Source of the DNA: UBA7328 sp002471345
GTDB taxonomy: Bacteria > Bacteroidota > Bacteroidia > Chitinophagales > Saprospiraceae
NCBI GenBank assembly: GCA_964011275.1
Contig: CAXGOB010000009.1
Coordinates: forward strand, 1-64,000
Length of the DNA stretch: 64,000 nucleotides
Reading direction: 5' to 3'
Every line of letters begins with the position of its first letter. Within the stretch, counting starts at the first letter, position 1. Below the pieces are notes generated by a model. The model was given only the letters and a program-made list of their open reading frames with translations, searched no databases and was not told where the DNA came from. Of the stretch, positions 15,259 to 25,663 are shown piece after piece. Made by a program: the position numbers and the translations under genes.

Positions 15259-17670
15259 ATGCGAAATTTGTTCATCGTGGGCATGATGTTTTATACATCA
15301 TGGATCATGGCACAAACAAATCCTTCGGCTATTGATCTTAAAATTATAAAAGGAAAACCTTTTATCCACTCGCTTACTGGTCTAAATGTAATGGCTATAG
15401 AGCCTACTACAATTCGGATTAAAGAGGTAAGCAATCCGGATAAAGGGTCTCATGACATTACATTTCAATCCAATGAGACAGGTAACTTCGTCACTACTTA
15501 CAAGTACGAAGAAAATGGATTGACTTACTATACTACAATTAACATTACTGTCTTAGAATCCATTGTCAAATTGGAACATGATTATCAAGAAATTGCTCAA
15601 GGTGAGAATGCGATCATAGATGTGCTCAGTAATGATGAAAGTACATCAGGTGGATTGGAAGTAACTTCGATACCATATGTTCAAAACGGCAAAGCGACAA
15701 TACTAGGTGGATTTATAGAATTTACTCCAGATACTGATTTTTATGGATTAGCATATTTGAATTATGCGGTAATTGATGAAATGGGAGTATCAGAGACGGG
15801 CTTTGCTACAATTAATGTATTGCCCTCTGATCTGAGTAAAAGTGGAAATATTATTCACGACAAATACTTTGTTCAAGTTGGAGAATCCATTGATATAGTG
15901 ATTCCTTCTGAAATGAACCGAAATGATTTTGGTACTACTTCCTTGGGTAAATTAAATTCTTTTAGTTCTGGTGTGTTGAGGTATAAAGCAGGTAATAATT
16001 CTGGAGTTGATCATTTGAATTATTATGCCAACGGCACTTCTAAACAATTGGAGTTATTTGTTTTTGGTAAAAGTGAAAATTATGGATTTATAAGAGATGA
16101 TGTCATTTTTACTTCTATGGATAAGAGCGTAAGCTTTGATGTTTTTGCAAATGATTTGGAAAGGACATTTTCAATAGTGGAGAAATCTCCTGAGTTGAAG
16201 TTGGTAAGTCCTGGTTCAGGGCAATTGGTATATAGTCCTCCTCAGGGATTCCAAGGATCTAAAGATTTTTATTACAAAGTGACGGATGGGACAAATACTC
16301 ATCTAGGGAATATAGAAATTATAGTCAATGATGATCTTCCACAAACAAGGATTTATGATTTTGTCACAAGAGAAAACACTCCCTTTTTAATAGAGCATTC
16401 AAGTATTACTGATGGATCTATAATTTTTTCTCAGGCACCAGTTAATGGTGTATTGAGAATTCAAGAAAATGGTTATTTCTACTGTGGAGGCCAAGTGAAA
16501 GGTCAAAATTTCATGGTATATGATCCCAATGATGGATTTGTAGGTGATGATGAATTTGAAGTGGAATATTGTAGTGAAAGTGGTGCTTGTGTTACTTTGG
16601 AAGTTGTTATTAGAGTAGAAGCTTCAAATAATGATTGTAACTGTATTGGAGAAGAATGTGTATGGCCTGGAGATGCTGATGGAGATGGAATCGTCAGTGT
16701 AAAAGATTTGCTTCCTATAGGCTTTTTTATGGGGGAAAGCGGTGCAGTTAGAGCTGAGCTTGGCAATGATTGGAATGCATTAGAATCAATGAATTGGGGT
16801 ATAGATATAGAGAATAGTGATGTTGATATAAAAAATGTAGATGGTAATGGTGATGGAACGATAGATGCCAATGATGTGATTTCAATAAATGAAAATTATT
16901 CTCAATTGCATTCATTCTTAAGTAGTGAGGCTTTGTCGATTAAAGATGTTCCTTTTTATGCCGTTCCAAGAGAGAAATCGGGTGTTTCTGGGGATTTGAT
17001 TTTAATTGATTTATTAGTTGGTACTGAGGCTAATCCACTTTTAGAATCAAATGGTTTAGCATTTAATTTTACTATACCACCTTCATATATTGAAGACAAA
17101 TCTTTACAGTTTTCCTTTTCACCTTCTGAATGGTTTGGTTATAACAATCCAACAATCAATACAGTACAATACCCTAGTGTAGGGAGAGTTGAAGCCTCAA
17201 TGTCCAGAACAGGGGATCAAGCTAATGATGGATTTGGTGTGATAGGTACATTCCAAATTGTACTTCAAGAGGATATTGATGGATTTAAACCAGAAGGGAA
17301 TCAGTTGCCTATTGAAATTGAAATCAATGGTGGTCAGTACCTTAATAATACAGGTTCAAAATTTGGCTTAGAGTCCTCTAAGACTACCATATATCTAGAT
17401 CTCTCTGAAGAAAAAACTGATAAAGAAATAGAAATCATCACCTTCCCTAATCCTGCAGATCAAAAAATAACCATCCACGCCAATAATCAAGATGAGATTC
17501 AAAATGTCTTCATCTTTAATGCTGTAGGTCAAAGTATAAGTGATCACACTAATGTTGGCTCCAATCATTTTGAGTTAAACACATCGCAGTTCCCAGAGGG
17601 ATTATATTTAGCTCGTGTGGAAACAGTACTTGGAGTGAGTATAGAGAAAATTCAAGTGGTAAGGGAGTAA
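15259..17670 (+). CDS. secreted protein with Ig-like/cadherin-like repeats, dockerin-like segment and T9SS type A signal
   Basis: An 803-residue exported protein. A signal peptide (MRNLFIVGMMFYTSWIMAQ) is followed by repeats resembling bacterial Ig/cadherin-like modules (AIIDVLSNDEST, VSFDVFANDLERTF, VDHLNYYANG, KDFYYKVTDGT). Around residues 467-547 two calcium-loop-like stretches, DADGDGIVSVKDLLP and DGNGDGTIDANDVIS, form a dockerin-like segment. The last 80 residues (ITFPNPADQKITI ... EGLYLARVE) match the type IX secretion type A sorting domain, so the protein should be moved across the outer membrane and attached to the surface or released. No catalytic domain is recognised; an adhesion or structural role is likely. 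Confidence 0.85.
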   Translation: MRNLFIVGMMFYTSWIMAQTNPSAIDLKIIKGKPFIHSLTGLNVMAIEPTTIRIKEVSNPDKGSHDITFQSNETGNFVTTYKYEENGLTYYTTINITVLESIVKLEHDYQEIAQGENAIIDVLSNDESTSGGLEVTSIPYVQNGKATILGGFIEFTPDTDFYGLAYLNYAVIDEMGVSETGFATINVLPSDLSKSGNIIHDKYFVQVGESIDIVIPSEMNRNDFGTTSLGKLNSFSSGVLRYKAGNNSGVDHLNYYANGTSKQLELFVFGKSENYGFIRDDVIFTSMDKSVSFDVFANDLERTFSIVEKSPELKLVSPGSGQLVYSPPQGFQGSKDFYYKVTDGTNTHLGNIEIIVNDDLPQTRIYDFVTRENTPFLIEHSSITDGSIIFSQAPVNGVLRIQENGYFYCGGQVKGQNFMVYDPNDGFVGDDEFEVEYCSESGACVTLEVVIRVEASNNDCNCIGEECVWPGDADGDGIVSVKDLLPIGFFMGESGAVRAELGNDWNALESMNWGIDIENSDVDIKNVDGNGDGTIDANDVISINENYSQLHSFLSSEALSIKDVPFYAVPREKSGVSGDLILIDLLVGTEANPLLESNGLAFNFTIPPSYIEDKSLQFSFSPSEWFGYNNPTINTVQYPSVGRVEASMSRTGDQANDGFGVIGTFQIVLQEDIDGFKPEGNQLPIEIEINGGQYLNNTGSKFGLESSKTTIYLDLSEEKTDKEIEIITFPNPADQKITIHANNQDEIQNVFIFNAVGQSISDHTNVGSNHFELNTSQFPEGLYLARVETVLGVSIEKIQVVRE

Positions 17671-17673
17671 GAG

Positions 17674-17690
17674 ACTCGTTTCACGAGTTT
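17674..17690 (+). terminator. weak hairpin after the T9SS gene
   Basis: ACTCGT-TTC-ACGAGT forms a 6-bp stem four bases after the stop codon, followed by only TTT. It could be a weak terminator or an RNA-stabilising stem. Confidence 0.35.
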
Positions 17691-17894
17691 AAGGTTTGAA
17701 CGCTTAGACACTAAATCTCGGAATTTTTCTTTATAATTTTTAATTCTTTTCATCAGTGAATTCCATCAACCTAAAGAATGCTTTATTCTCTTTCCAATTA
17801 AATCTCAAGGTTCAAAAATGAAAATTATTAACCTTTCCGATACACGACTTTGTGATTAGAAAAAACATTCTTGCTTAATCTCCGTTAACATTTC

Positions 17895-18437
17895 ATGGAA
17901 AATAAAACCTTAGAAACAGCAACTCTCGGAGCTGGATGCTTTTGGTGTGTTGAGGCTGTATTCCAACGCCTTCAAGGAGTAGAATATGTGGAACCTGGAT
18001 ATAGCGGTGGACATGTAAAGAATCCCTCTTATAGAGAAGTATGTGGGAAGAGAACAGGTCATGCCGAAGTGGCACAAATCAAATTTGATACATCTGTGAT
18101 TTCATTTGAAGAAATACTAGAAGTGTTCTGGTACACTCATGACCCCACTACTCAAGATAGACAAGGTAATGACGTTGGTCCTCAATATAGATCAGCTGTA
18201 TTTTATCATAATGAAGAGCAAAAAACTATTGCAGAAAAGTCGAAATCTGAAGTAGCAACTCAAATGTGGAATGACCCAATTGTAACAGAAGTATCACCCT
18301 TGATAAATTACTATTCGGCAGAAAAGGATCATCAGAATTATTTTAATGATAATCCCACACAGGGATATTGTCAGTTTGTAGTTAATCCTAAGGTGCAGAA
18401 ATTTAAAGCGAAATACGCAGATAGGTTGAAAGATTAA
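17895..18437 (+). CDS. msrA: peptide-methionine (S)-S-oxide reductase MsrA
   Basis: A 180-residue enzyme that repairs oxidised methionine using thioredoxin. The catalytic motif GCFWC is at residues 14-18 (nucleophile Cys15, with a second Cys18), followed by GYSGGHVKNPSY, GHAEVAQIKFD, FWYTHDPTTQDRQGNDVG and QYRSAVFYH, all hallmark MsrA blocks. Length is normal. No signal peptide is seen, so it acts in the cytoplasm. It stands as a probable single gene between a T9SS protein and an epimerase-like gene; no msrB is adjacent. Confidence 0.96.
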   Translation: MENKTLETATLGAGCFWCVEAVFQRLQGVEYVEPGYSGGHVKNPSYREVCGKRTGHAEVAQIKFDTSVISFEEILEVFWYTHDPTTQDRQGNDVGPQYRSAVFYHNEEQKTIAEKSKSEVATQMWNDPIVTEVSPLINYYSAEKDHQNYFNDNPTQGYCQFVVNPKVQKFKAKYADRLKD

Positions 18438-18538
18438 TGAGGAGAGTTGACATTTGATTGAAGTGTTGCTTTTCTTTATTAAGTCTCTGCTATGGAGACT
18501 GAAGAAATGTCCAATTGTTTTTTGATTTCTAAACTGAG

Positions 18539-19345
18539 ATGATGACTGTATCAATACTAGGTTGTGGTTGGCTCGGCTTTCCTCTAGCTATAGAGTTATC
18601 AAAAGATTATGAGGTGAAAGGATCTACTACATCTCCAAACAAACTTTCTCGTTTACAATCTTTGGGAATTGATCCTTATCTAATATCCTTGGATACGAAT
18701 GGTACTAGAGGGGATGTCGATTCATTTCTAGACACGGATGTGCTTTATATTAATATTCCTCCTCGAAGAGAGGAAACCGAACTGATTCATGCTTATAAAA
18801 TTAGATTTCAAAATGTACTTTCTAATCTAAATGAAAGGACAAAAAGAATAATATTTATCAGCAGTACAAGTGTCTACAATAATGTGGGAGGAGTAGTAAC
18901 AGAGAGTGAAAGAAATACCCCTGAATCGAAATCGGCAAAGGTGTTATTAGAAGCTGAGGAATTGGTAAAGGAAAGTGGAGTAGATTGGATTATCTTAAGG
19001 ATGGCTGGGCTAATTGGACCAAATAGAGATCCGGGTAAATGGTTTGCTGGTAAAACCAATATTCCTAATGGACTGGCTCCAATAAATTTAGTGCACCTAG
19101 ATGACTGTGTTGAAATATCAAAGCTGGTTGTCAAGTCCAAAATAGGAAATGAGACCTTTAATGTTTGCGTTGATAATCATCCTTCAAGAAAGGATTTTTA
19201 TAGTGCTCAGACTAAAAGATTAGGTTTGCAATTGCCTGTATTTAAAGAAGAACTCAATGGTTTTAAAGAAGTTTCAAATGATAAGCTCAAAAAATCTTTA
19301 GGCTATGAGTTTATTCATTCAGATTTTTCGTCTTGCACTTTTTAG
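18539..19345 (+). CDS. NAD(P)-dependent epimerase-like SDR (YeeZ type)
   Basis: A 268-residue atypical extended SDR. The N-terminus SILGCGWLGFPLA is the dinucleotide-binding GxGxxG loop; FISSTSVYNNVGG contains the Ser/Tyr region, followed by LRMAGLIGPNR and LVHLDDCVEI. These match YeeZ-like proteins annotated as NAD-dependent epimerases/dehydratases of unproven substrate. The canonical YxxxK is not evident after SVYNN, so catalytic activity is uncertain. The start may be either of two consecutive ATG codons (18539 or 18542). It converges with the large T9SS gene, with a shared terminator hairpin between them. Confidence 0.82.
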   Translation: MMTVSILGCGWLGFPLAIELSKDYEVKGSTTSPNKLSRLQSLGIDPYLISLDTNGTRGDVDSFLDTDVLYINIPPRREETELIHAYKIRFQNVLSNLNERTKRIIFISSTSVYNNVGGVVTESERNTPESKSAKVLLEAEELVKESGVDWIILRMAGLIGPNRDPGKWFAGKTNIPNGLAPINLVHLDDCVEISKLVVKSKIGNETFNVCVDNHPSRKDFYSAQTKRLGLQLPVFKEELNGFKEVSNDKLKKSLGYEFIHSDFSSCTF

Positions 19346-19438
19346 AATCTTTAGCAAAAGAACAGTTGAAACAATAATTAAAAGAGTGAAAAAACGGCTT
19401 TTCCCTGCGACAAGAATTTGGTGATAAACAATAAATAT

Positions 19439-19466
19439 ACCCGGCCCCCTAAAAAGGAGACCGGGT
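19439..19466. terminator. hairpin between convergent genes
   Basis: ACCCGG and CCGGGT close a long stem that continues through CCCCCT/AGGAGA with two mismatches and an A-rich loop. It lies between the ends of the convergent genes ending at 19345 and 19507. The GC-rich stem stands out in AT-rich DNA; flanking T-runs are short, so terminator function is likely but not proven. Confidence 0.65.
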
Positions 19467-19506
19467 AAAAACTATTTATCAAAAAATAATCTCATTCCGA
19501 CTACGT

Positions 19507-22500
19507 CTAATCGATCAAGATCATTTTTCTTGTAGCAGTGAATTCACCGCTTTCTAACTGGTAGTATAATACTCCAGAAGCATCAAGATCATTCTTTGAA
19601 AGAGTTATCTCGTTGTATCCTCTAGTGTATTGTCCCTGTACTGTTGTAACTATTTTACCAGTTACATCGAATACGGTCATCTTAGCTGCTCCTACTTCTG
19701 CAAGTTGGAACCCTATCGTAGTAATATTATCAAATGGATTTGGCTGATTTTGGAATAACTCGAAAGTCGCTCCATTTACAAGGCCTTCTCCTGTTTCAAA
19801 TGCTAGTGCTACGTCAGCACCTTCATTGTTACTATTGTATGCTTCAGCTTTAGTAATTTCTGATCCTATAGAGATCGCATTACTAAGAGTAGTGTTTTCT
19901 AATGCAGTGAATACTAGTGTGAATAAAGTCTCATCCGTGTTTACAGCATCTACATTGTACCATGCTGCCGTCATTCTTCCTTCGAATATTGCAACATTGT
20001 CGTCATTCATTTCCAAAGCTCCACTTTCAATGGCTGTATACTTCAACCCTGATAGTCCCATGGTAAATTGTAGCGCATTTATTCCTTCGAATTCATCGGA
20101 AGTAATTGCTACTCTTACACTTTGTCCCGCAGATACCTGTGCATCCTGTGCTGTGAGTGTGATACTTGCATTGTTTCTTCCACCTGCTATGAGGCTGTTG
20201 GCAATTGCATTACCACTTACATCTCCTATCTTGATAGCAATGAAATCTTCATTCATTCTATTCTCCGTTAGGAAATCCACGTCAATAGATTCAGTGAATG
20301 GGAATGGATCATTTGCATCATCAAAAGTTGCATTTGCATCAGAAAATCTCCATGAATCATTGTTTGGTAACTCATCATAGATTCCTAATATCAACTTTCT
20401 CAATTGGACTAAATCTATAGCACTTACATTTTCATCGTTATTAATATCAGCGGCAATCACTTTATACGGTGAGTTCAGTGACTCAAGCCCTAAAATGTGC
20501 TTCTGAATAAGTACGAGATCAAGTGTACTCACACCATTTAAATGATCATCAGACTTTTCAGCATTAATACTATAGTTATATCCAACTGGATTATTACTGA
20601 AGGCAAATGCACCATCTGTAGAAGTCATGATATTGTCCTCTTTCATCGAAATAACAGCACTTTCTACCATATCACCAATTTCTGTTCTTACTTCACCAGC
20701 TATTAAAGCTGCTCCTGTGTTATCATCATTTCCACAAGTATTATCACTGTCGATTATTCTCAATGAAACATTACAGTAAGATTCATTACCTGCATCATCA
20801 GTTGCAATTACTTGTAAGCTAATCGCTGTACTAGCATTTCCTCCTAAGTCAGAACATTCAAATCTTAATCCTGGTACTAAAGCTCCATCATCAGCTCTAA
20901 ACCATACATATGCCTCTTTGCCATTACAATCAAATGCTTCAGCAAAATCGTTAGCCCATATTTCAGTGGAACCATCAGTATTCATTGTACTAGTAGATAG
21001 TTCTCCTATACAAAGTATAACTGGTGCTTTGATATCCAAGAATCTTACTAATTGTGCTTGCTGACCCGCATTGTTACATCCGTCTTTAGCAGTCCACTTA
21101 ACTCTATAGTTATGAGAAGCTTCTCCGGTCAATGTAATTGAGGCTGTAGCATATCCATCGTCACTTCCAAGAGTGATCGTGTGATCAGTTGTTGCTGAGC
21201 CAACAACATTTCCATATTCATCTACTTCTGTTACACTTACAGACCATTTAAGGCTACCATGAGTAGAAGCAGCTTCACTTCCTCCGCAGAAGTCTTTCGC
21301 TTTAGCAACTATCACTGCATCTACAATGCATTCTTCATCATCTTTGCCACCAAGTCCTACTTCTACATCCACATCTGGAGCATCTACTTCTGGAGCCATA
21401 TCATCAAAGATTTTTATCTCTTGTGTATAAGAGTAATATCCATCTTCGTGTATTTCCCCTTTACTGTCTGCTCTCAATCTGAAGTAGTTATAGTCGTTAC
21501 ATTTGTCTTTTACATATTCTACTTCGTCCTCATATACATCACCTTTCTTAGCATCATATGAACACCAGTCAATTACAGCCCAGTGTCTCAGTATTTTATG
21601 ACATGCTCCTTCTCCGAATTCTACAACTTGATCTTCGAATGTTTTACCAACTAGGCCACATTCAGGATCATCCCAAGTAGGTTCGGTACCAACCCCAATT
21701 TCACAAATGAATGCATCATTCATTGTACATTCATTCAAGTCGTCGTCAGATGCATCTCCTGCATCACGGCACACATTGTGACCATCTAAGTCTCTGATCA
21801 CTACCCAGTCTTTACTGAATTTAGCTTCTGCTAAAGTCTGTCCTGTATGGTGAAGAGGGAACTTGATTGATTTTGGATCAAATTTGGAATCATCTCCACC
21901 ATCGTCGGTATCATCAATGTATATGGTTTGTACACATGTGATTTTTGGACTAGAGTTTGTAATTGTCCATGTTCTAAGGATTTTACCTTTGAAACATAGA
22001 TCATCAATTTGATACTCATCTTCAAATTCTAAGTCTGGAGTTGAACAGATACCTGCTACATGAGGATATCCTATCCAATCAGGGTGTACTGGATCAGTAC
22101 ATCCTACAGTTACATCTTCACAGAATAGAGAAGCTGAAATTTTGTTTTCTACGTTTACTAATGTCCATCCTATGGATGCATTTCCACTATGATCTATTGC
22201 TTGGAATTCAACAGTCTGTTGCCCAACATCACCACAATCGAAATGAACGAAATCCGCCCATTCATCACCAGAATCTTTAATTCTAATTTTGCAAGAAGCA
22301 ATTTCACCACAATCTCCATCATGAGATCCAGCATCAACATCTGAACAGAAAATCTTTGCTATACCATCTGCTTGACCATCACCATTAGACTTGTCTGCCG
22401 TCAATGTTACATTGATCTCATCATTGACTATAACTACAGGAGGTAGTGCATCTTTTCCTTTGAGATAGTAATAATATGTGCCTTCATTGCCACATTCATC

Positions 22501-24705
22501 ATAAAGTTTAACTTTAACTATAGGGTGAGTGAAGCCATCATCATATGTCCATGATAGATTTACAATTTCACCAGCACCATAAGTCTTTCCATCTGAGTCT
22601 AAACTAGCATCTAGAAGTTGGAAACTGTATTTCCCTTCTGAACAATGCTCTTTTAGATTAAGTCTAGGGAACTGGTATTGTGCATAACAACCCCAAGGAC
22701 TAGTGATCTTCGCTACTCTAACTCCTATTTCTGCTCCTGTAGCAATTGTTTTCTTAGTAGTTTCAAAATAGTCATCAGTGCTCTTGTCACTAATTCCAGT
22801 AATTACAGGTGCTTCAGCATCTTCAAATTTGATGATTTGTGTCATCTCTCTTGTAGTCCCTGTACACCAATCTACTAGTGTCCATTGTCTAAATATCTTT
22901 CTTTCGCCTCCACAAATTTGTATTGGATTAAGATCTAAATGTGTTGCAGCGATATTGCACACTACTTTGTTGATAGGAATCTTTACACCTTCTACAGCAT
23001 AAGAGAAAGTAGAAGATTTAGTGACATCGCCACCATTAATGAGGATGTCAATCTTATTCTTTAATCCATTATCGGTGAGTTTGTTGTTTCTAATAACATG
23101 GGGGAATGCTTTCTGTACACCCCAATTATTATAGTCTGCACCCTTGAATACTTTTTCCCATAACTGATCATTTGTCAAGCTACTGCTTTTAGATAATGAT
23201 AAACCATAGTCGTTGTATTGCGTGGCAAATGCATCACAAGGCTTTTCAATGATAAAATCACTGCTAGCACCTGTAGTCCTACCTGTAATCACCCCTACAT
23301 TTGTGTTGTTAAAATGCTTATATGATTTATATAGGTATTCGGCTACTTCATCAGGAGAATCACCATCTAGAATACCACATTTCATGGTTACTACTGAATC
23401 TGGGAAGATAACATCATCCAAAGTCAAAGGTGTGATTAGTAAAGTATCTTTTACAATCACTCCAGTAGTAGTACCACCTCCATGGCCTGGCTTATCAGCG
23501 ATGAAAGTTCTTTCTTTTACAACAGTATCACAAATCCAGTTAAAGTCTTTGATGTATCTGTCTGATGTAGTCACTGTGTGTACATAACAGTGTCTTACTT
23601 GTCTGTTCATTTCCCATTGAACTCTTGCCGCAGAACGCATTGCGCCTACTCCAGGTACTCCACCAGATGGAGCACTTCTTTGAGTACTACCTGTGTAAAT
23701 TTGTTCTGCCCATTCGCAAACATCTTCAAGTTTTTCACTTGTGTGCGCGTTGTAGTCATAATGACCACCTTCTGGTGATCGATCAAATGTTGTAACATCT
23801 ACACAGGAAATAGTGTCCTTTTTTGAAGCCACAGCTGGCCACAATTTGTATTCAACATTGAGTTTCCCCCAACAGTAATTAAGTGAATCCGCTGAATATG
23901 AATTGAACTCATAAGCTCCTGGCTTGAGTGCTGCAGGCCCAGCTAAAATTCCCGGAAACAGTGCACTTAGTGAAGTCGACTCTCCACATGAAAGTACTGT
24001 TTTCTTACCATCTTCAGGAGTGAAACCATGAACTATAGAGTCCGTTCCATTTACACTTAGTATGATAGTTCCTTTGATCCATTTCATGGCATCAGTATGT
24101 GAGAAAGTATCTACTCGACTTACTTTTGCCACATGTTGTTTGAAGGTATAAGTGGTCACTGTATCTCTAAAGATTAAATCACCATCTAATGCACTTCTGG
24201 TTGAATGCGCACATGTAGGCGCTTGGTGAGCACTTAAAACAACTCTTCCATTGATCGGTTGTGCTATTCCGATTCCGGCTACATCCCTTACGAGAGTATC
24301 CGCATTACAGAGAGTTGGTATACTAGCAAGGTCAGCATAAATAGTATCAGGAGTGCCTCCTGTACAGGAGATGGTCCACATAGGTACTAAATAAGAATTA
24401 ACCTTTGTTTGAATGATAGTATCTATCCAGACACTATCGATCATCATCGAGCAGTCTACTGCGCTATTGCTAAAACTTCCACTTCCAGCTAGAACTGCTT
24501 GAGTCACACCATTTTGCTTGATGATCATACAGCTCGGACGCCAAGAATTAAAAGCTTCATAAGGAATAGACGTAGTACAACCTGCTCCCACTGATAGGTT
24601 TACTTCTGACTGACAATCAGCCGAAGACTGTGCGAAACTTGTTTGTATGCTTAAAAACAAACATGCTATCGCCATTAAAATTGAAGACGTATTCAATTTC
24701 TTCAT
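19507..24705 (-). CDS. giant secreted HYR-like repeat protein with dockerin-like, cohesin-like and T9SS type A domains
   Basis: A 1732-residue exported protein. The signal peptide (MKKLNTSSILMAIACLFLSI ... SFAQ) is followed by about 1300 residues of cysteine-containing repeats with motifs such as RQWTLVDWCTGT, LRTWTITNSSP and HWAVIDWCSYD plus ATDDAGNESYC-like ends, resembling the HYR/Ig-like surface proteins common in Saprospiria. Residues about 1388-1452 form a dockerin-like pair (LNGVSTLDLVLIQKHILG, NVSAIDLVQLRKLILG). Residues about 1508-1635 look cohesin-like, and the last 80 residues (FQNQPNPFDNITTIGFQL ... TRKMILID) are a T9SS type A sorting domain. It is probably a cell-surface or matrix protein. 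Confidence 0.88.
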   Translation of the reverse strand: MKKLNTSSILMAIACLFLSIQTSFAQSSADCQSEVNLSVGAGCTTSIPYEAFNSWRPSCMIIKQNGVTQAVLAGSGSFSNSAVDCSMMIDSVWIDTIIQTKVNSYLVPMWTISCTGGTPDTIYADLASIPTLCNADTLVRDVAGIGIAQPINGRVVLSAHQAPTCAHSTRSALDGDLIFRDTVTTYTFKQHVAKVSRVDTFSHTDAMKWIKGTIILSVNGTDSIVHGFTPEDGKKTVLSCGESTSLSALFPGILAGPAALKPGAYEFNSYSADSLNYCWGKLNVEYKLWPAVASKKDTISCVDVTTFDRSPEGGHYDYNAHTSEKLEDVCEWAEQIYTGSTQRSAPSGGVPGVGAMRSAARVQWEMNRQVRHCYVHTVTTSDRYIKDFNWICDTVVKERTFIADKPGHGGGTTTGVIVKDTLLITPLTLDDVIFPDSVVTMKCGILDGDSPDEVAEYLYKSYKHFNNTNVGVITGRTTGASSDFIIEKPCDAFATQYNDYGLSLSKSSSLTNDQLWEKVFKGADYNNWGVQKAFPHVIRNNKLTDNGLKNKIDILINGGDVTKSSTFSYAVEGVKIPINKVVCNIAATHLDLNPIQICGGERKIFRQWTLVDWCTGTTREMTQIIKFEDAEAPVITGISDKSTDDYFETTKKTIATGAEIGVRVAKITSPWGCYAQYQFPRLNLKEHCSEGKYSFQLLDASLDSDGKTYGAGEIVNLSWTYDDGFTHPIVKVKLYDECGNEGTYYYYLKGKDALPPVVIVNDEINVTLTADKSNGDGQADGIAKIFCSDVDAGSHDGDCGEIASCKIRIKDSGDEWADFVHFDCGDVGQQTVEFQAIDHSGNASIGWTLVNVENKISASLFCEDVTVGCTDPVHPDWIGYPHVAGICSTPDLEFEDEYQIDDLCFKGKILRTWTITNSSPKITCVQTIYIDDTDDGGDDSKFDPKSIKFPLHHTGQTLAEAKFSKDWVVIRDLDGHNVCRDAGDASDDDLNECTMNDAFICEIGVGTEPTWDDPECGLVGKTFEDQVVEFGEGACHKILRHWAVIDWCSYDAKKGDVYEDEVEYVKDKCNDYNYFRLRADSKGEIHEDGYYSYTQEIKIFDDMAPEVDAPDVDVEVGLGGKDDEECIVDAVIVAKAKDFCGGSEAASTHGSLKWSVSVTEVDEYGNVVGSATTDHTITLGSDDGYATASITLTGEASHNYRVKWTAKDGCNNAGQQAQLVRFLDIKAPVILCIGELSTSTMNTDGSTEIWANDFAEAFDCNGKEAYVWFRADDGALVPGLRFECSDLGGNASTAISLQVIATDDAGNESYCNVSLRIIDSDNTCGNDDNTGAALIAGEVRTEIGDMVESAVISMKEDNIMTSTDGAFAFSNNPVGYNYSINAEKSDDHLNGVSTLDLVLIQKHILGLESLNSPYKVIAADINNDENVSAIDLVQLRKLILGIYDELPNNDSWRFSDANATFDDANDPFPFTESIDVDFLTENRMNEDFIAIKIGDVSGNAIANSLIAGGRNNASITLTAQDAQVSAGQSVRVAITSDEFEGINALQFTMGLSGLKYTAIESGALEMNDDNVAIFEGRMTAAWYNVDAVNTDETLFTLVFTALENTTLSNAISIGSEITKAEAYNSNNEGADVALAFETGEGLVNGATFELFQNQPNPFDNITTIGFQLAEVGAAKMTVFDVTGKIVTTVQGQYTRGYNEITLSKNDLDASGVLYYQLESGEFTATRKMILID

Positions 24706-25663
24706 GAGATTAAAATTTGATAAATAGTTAATAAAATATTGAATTGATAATCATGGAGAAAATTATCCTAGGACTCAAACAAAAGAATAGGGTAGAGGTA
24801 TACAACGTGAGGGAAATGAGCAATTAGAATTGCTACATTTGTAATTCATGAAGTTCTTTAACCAACTTTTGCTGGAGAACTGAATAAGGCATCCATACCA
24901 TTAAATAGGAATGAGAAAGAAGAGAAGTATTGGTTTGTTGATTAGATAGAGAATTTGAAGTTAGGGCTTCAAATTTGTGTTGACTACTAAGGGGATACTT
25001 CTTACTTTTTCGTCACTATAAAACATCATCAATTGTTATGCCTTCTACTTTTAGAAATGCATAATACATATTGACCCTATGGTCAATAAATAGTTTTGAT
25101 AAATAGTATGAAAATCGGGGAGAGGAAAAAGATCGGCGTCAGTTTATTTTGTCGTTAAAAAGGGGGCCGAAATATCTCTTAACAATTCCCAGATATTCGT
25201 TCTAACAGATAAATAGTTTTCGAGTATCGACTATTCGAACTCTAGACCAAATGTATGCCACACCTTCAGTCTAGATAAATTTGACTAGGGGTAATTTTCG
25301 TGGTAATTATCACATTTCAATAAAAAATTCTTTAGGTAGGGAATTAATATTTTCAATTTATAACATATAAATAATTGATTATCATATATTTATATGATTA
25401 TATATTTTTAATTAATTATATATAATTGTGGCGACCATCGAAATAGTTACGTGTGAAATGTCGAACGAATGTGACTGGTTTTCTTAAAAGATTTAAAAGA
25501 GTAGAATGAGTTAACTGCAAAATATTGTCATAAATAGATCTGACAATAAGAATAATGACCCTTCTTGAGTTACATTTTGATAGCGCTGAAAATAGAGTTT
25601 ACGCACCACATTAAACTTCATGAAACAATCATCTAGGCCTTAATCATAATCAAAGAAAAGGTT
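24706..25663. other. 958-bp non-coding region, very AT-rich
   Basis: No convincing coding sequence is seen on either strand. The left part must hold the promoter and 5' leader of the giant secreted protein (minus strand). The middle has a perfect inverted repeat (25069-25088) and a second, looser one (TCTAGAC at 25241-25247 and GTCTAGA at 25269-25275). Positions about 25320-25430 are almost pure A/T. No tRNA-like or riboswitch-like structure was recognised by eye. Confidence 0.6.
25069..25088. promoter_or_regulatory. perfect 8-bp inverted repeat, possible operator or hairpin
   Basis: TATTGACC-CTAT-GGTCAATA is a perfect dyad in the middle of the long intergenic region. It lacks a following T-run, so a protein-binding palindrome is as likely as an RNA hairpin. 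Confidence 0.45.
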
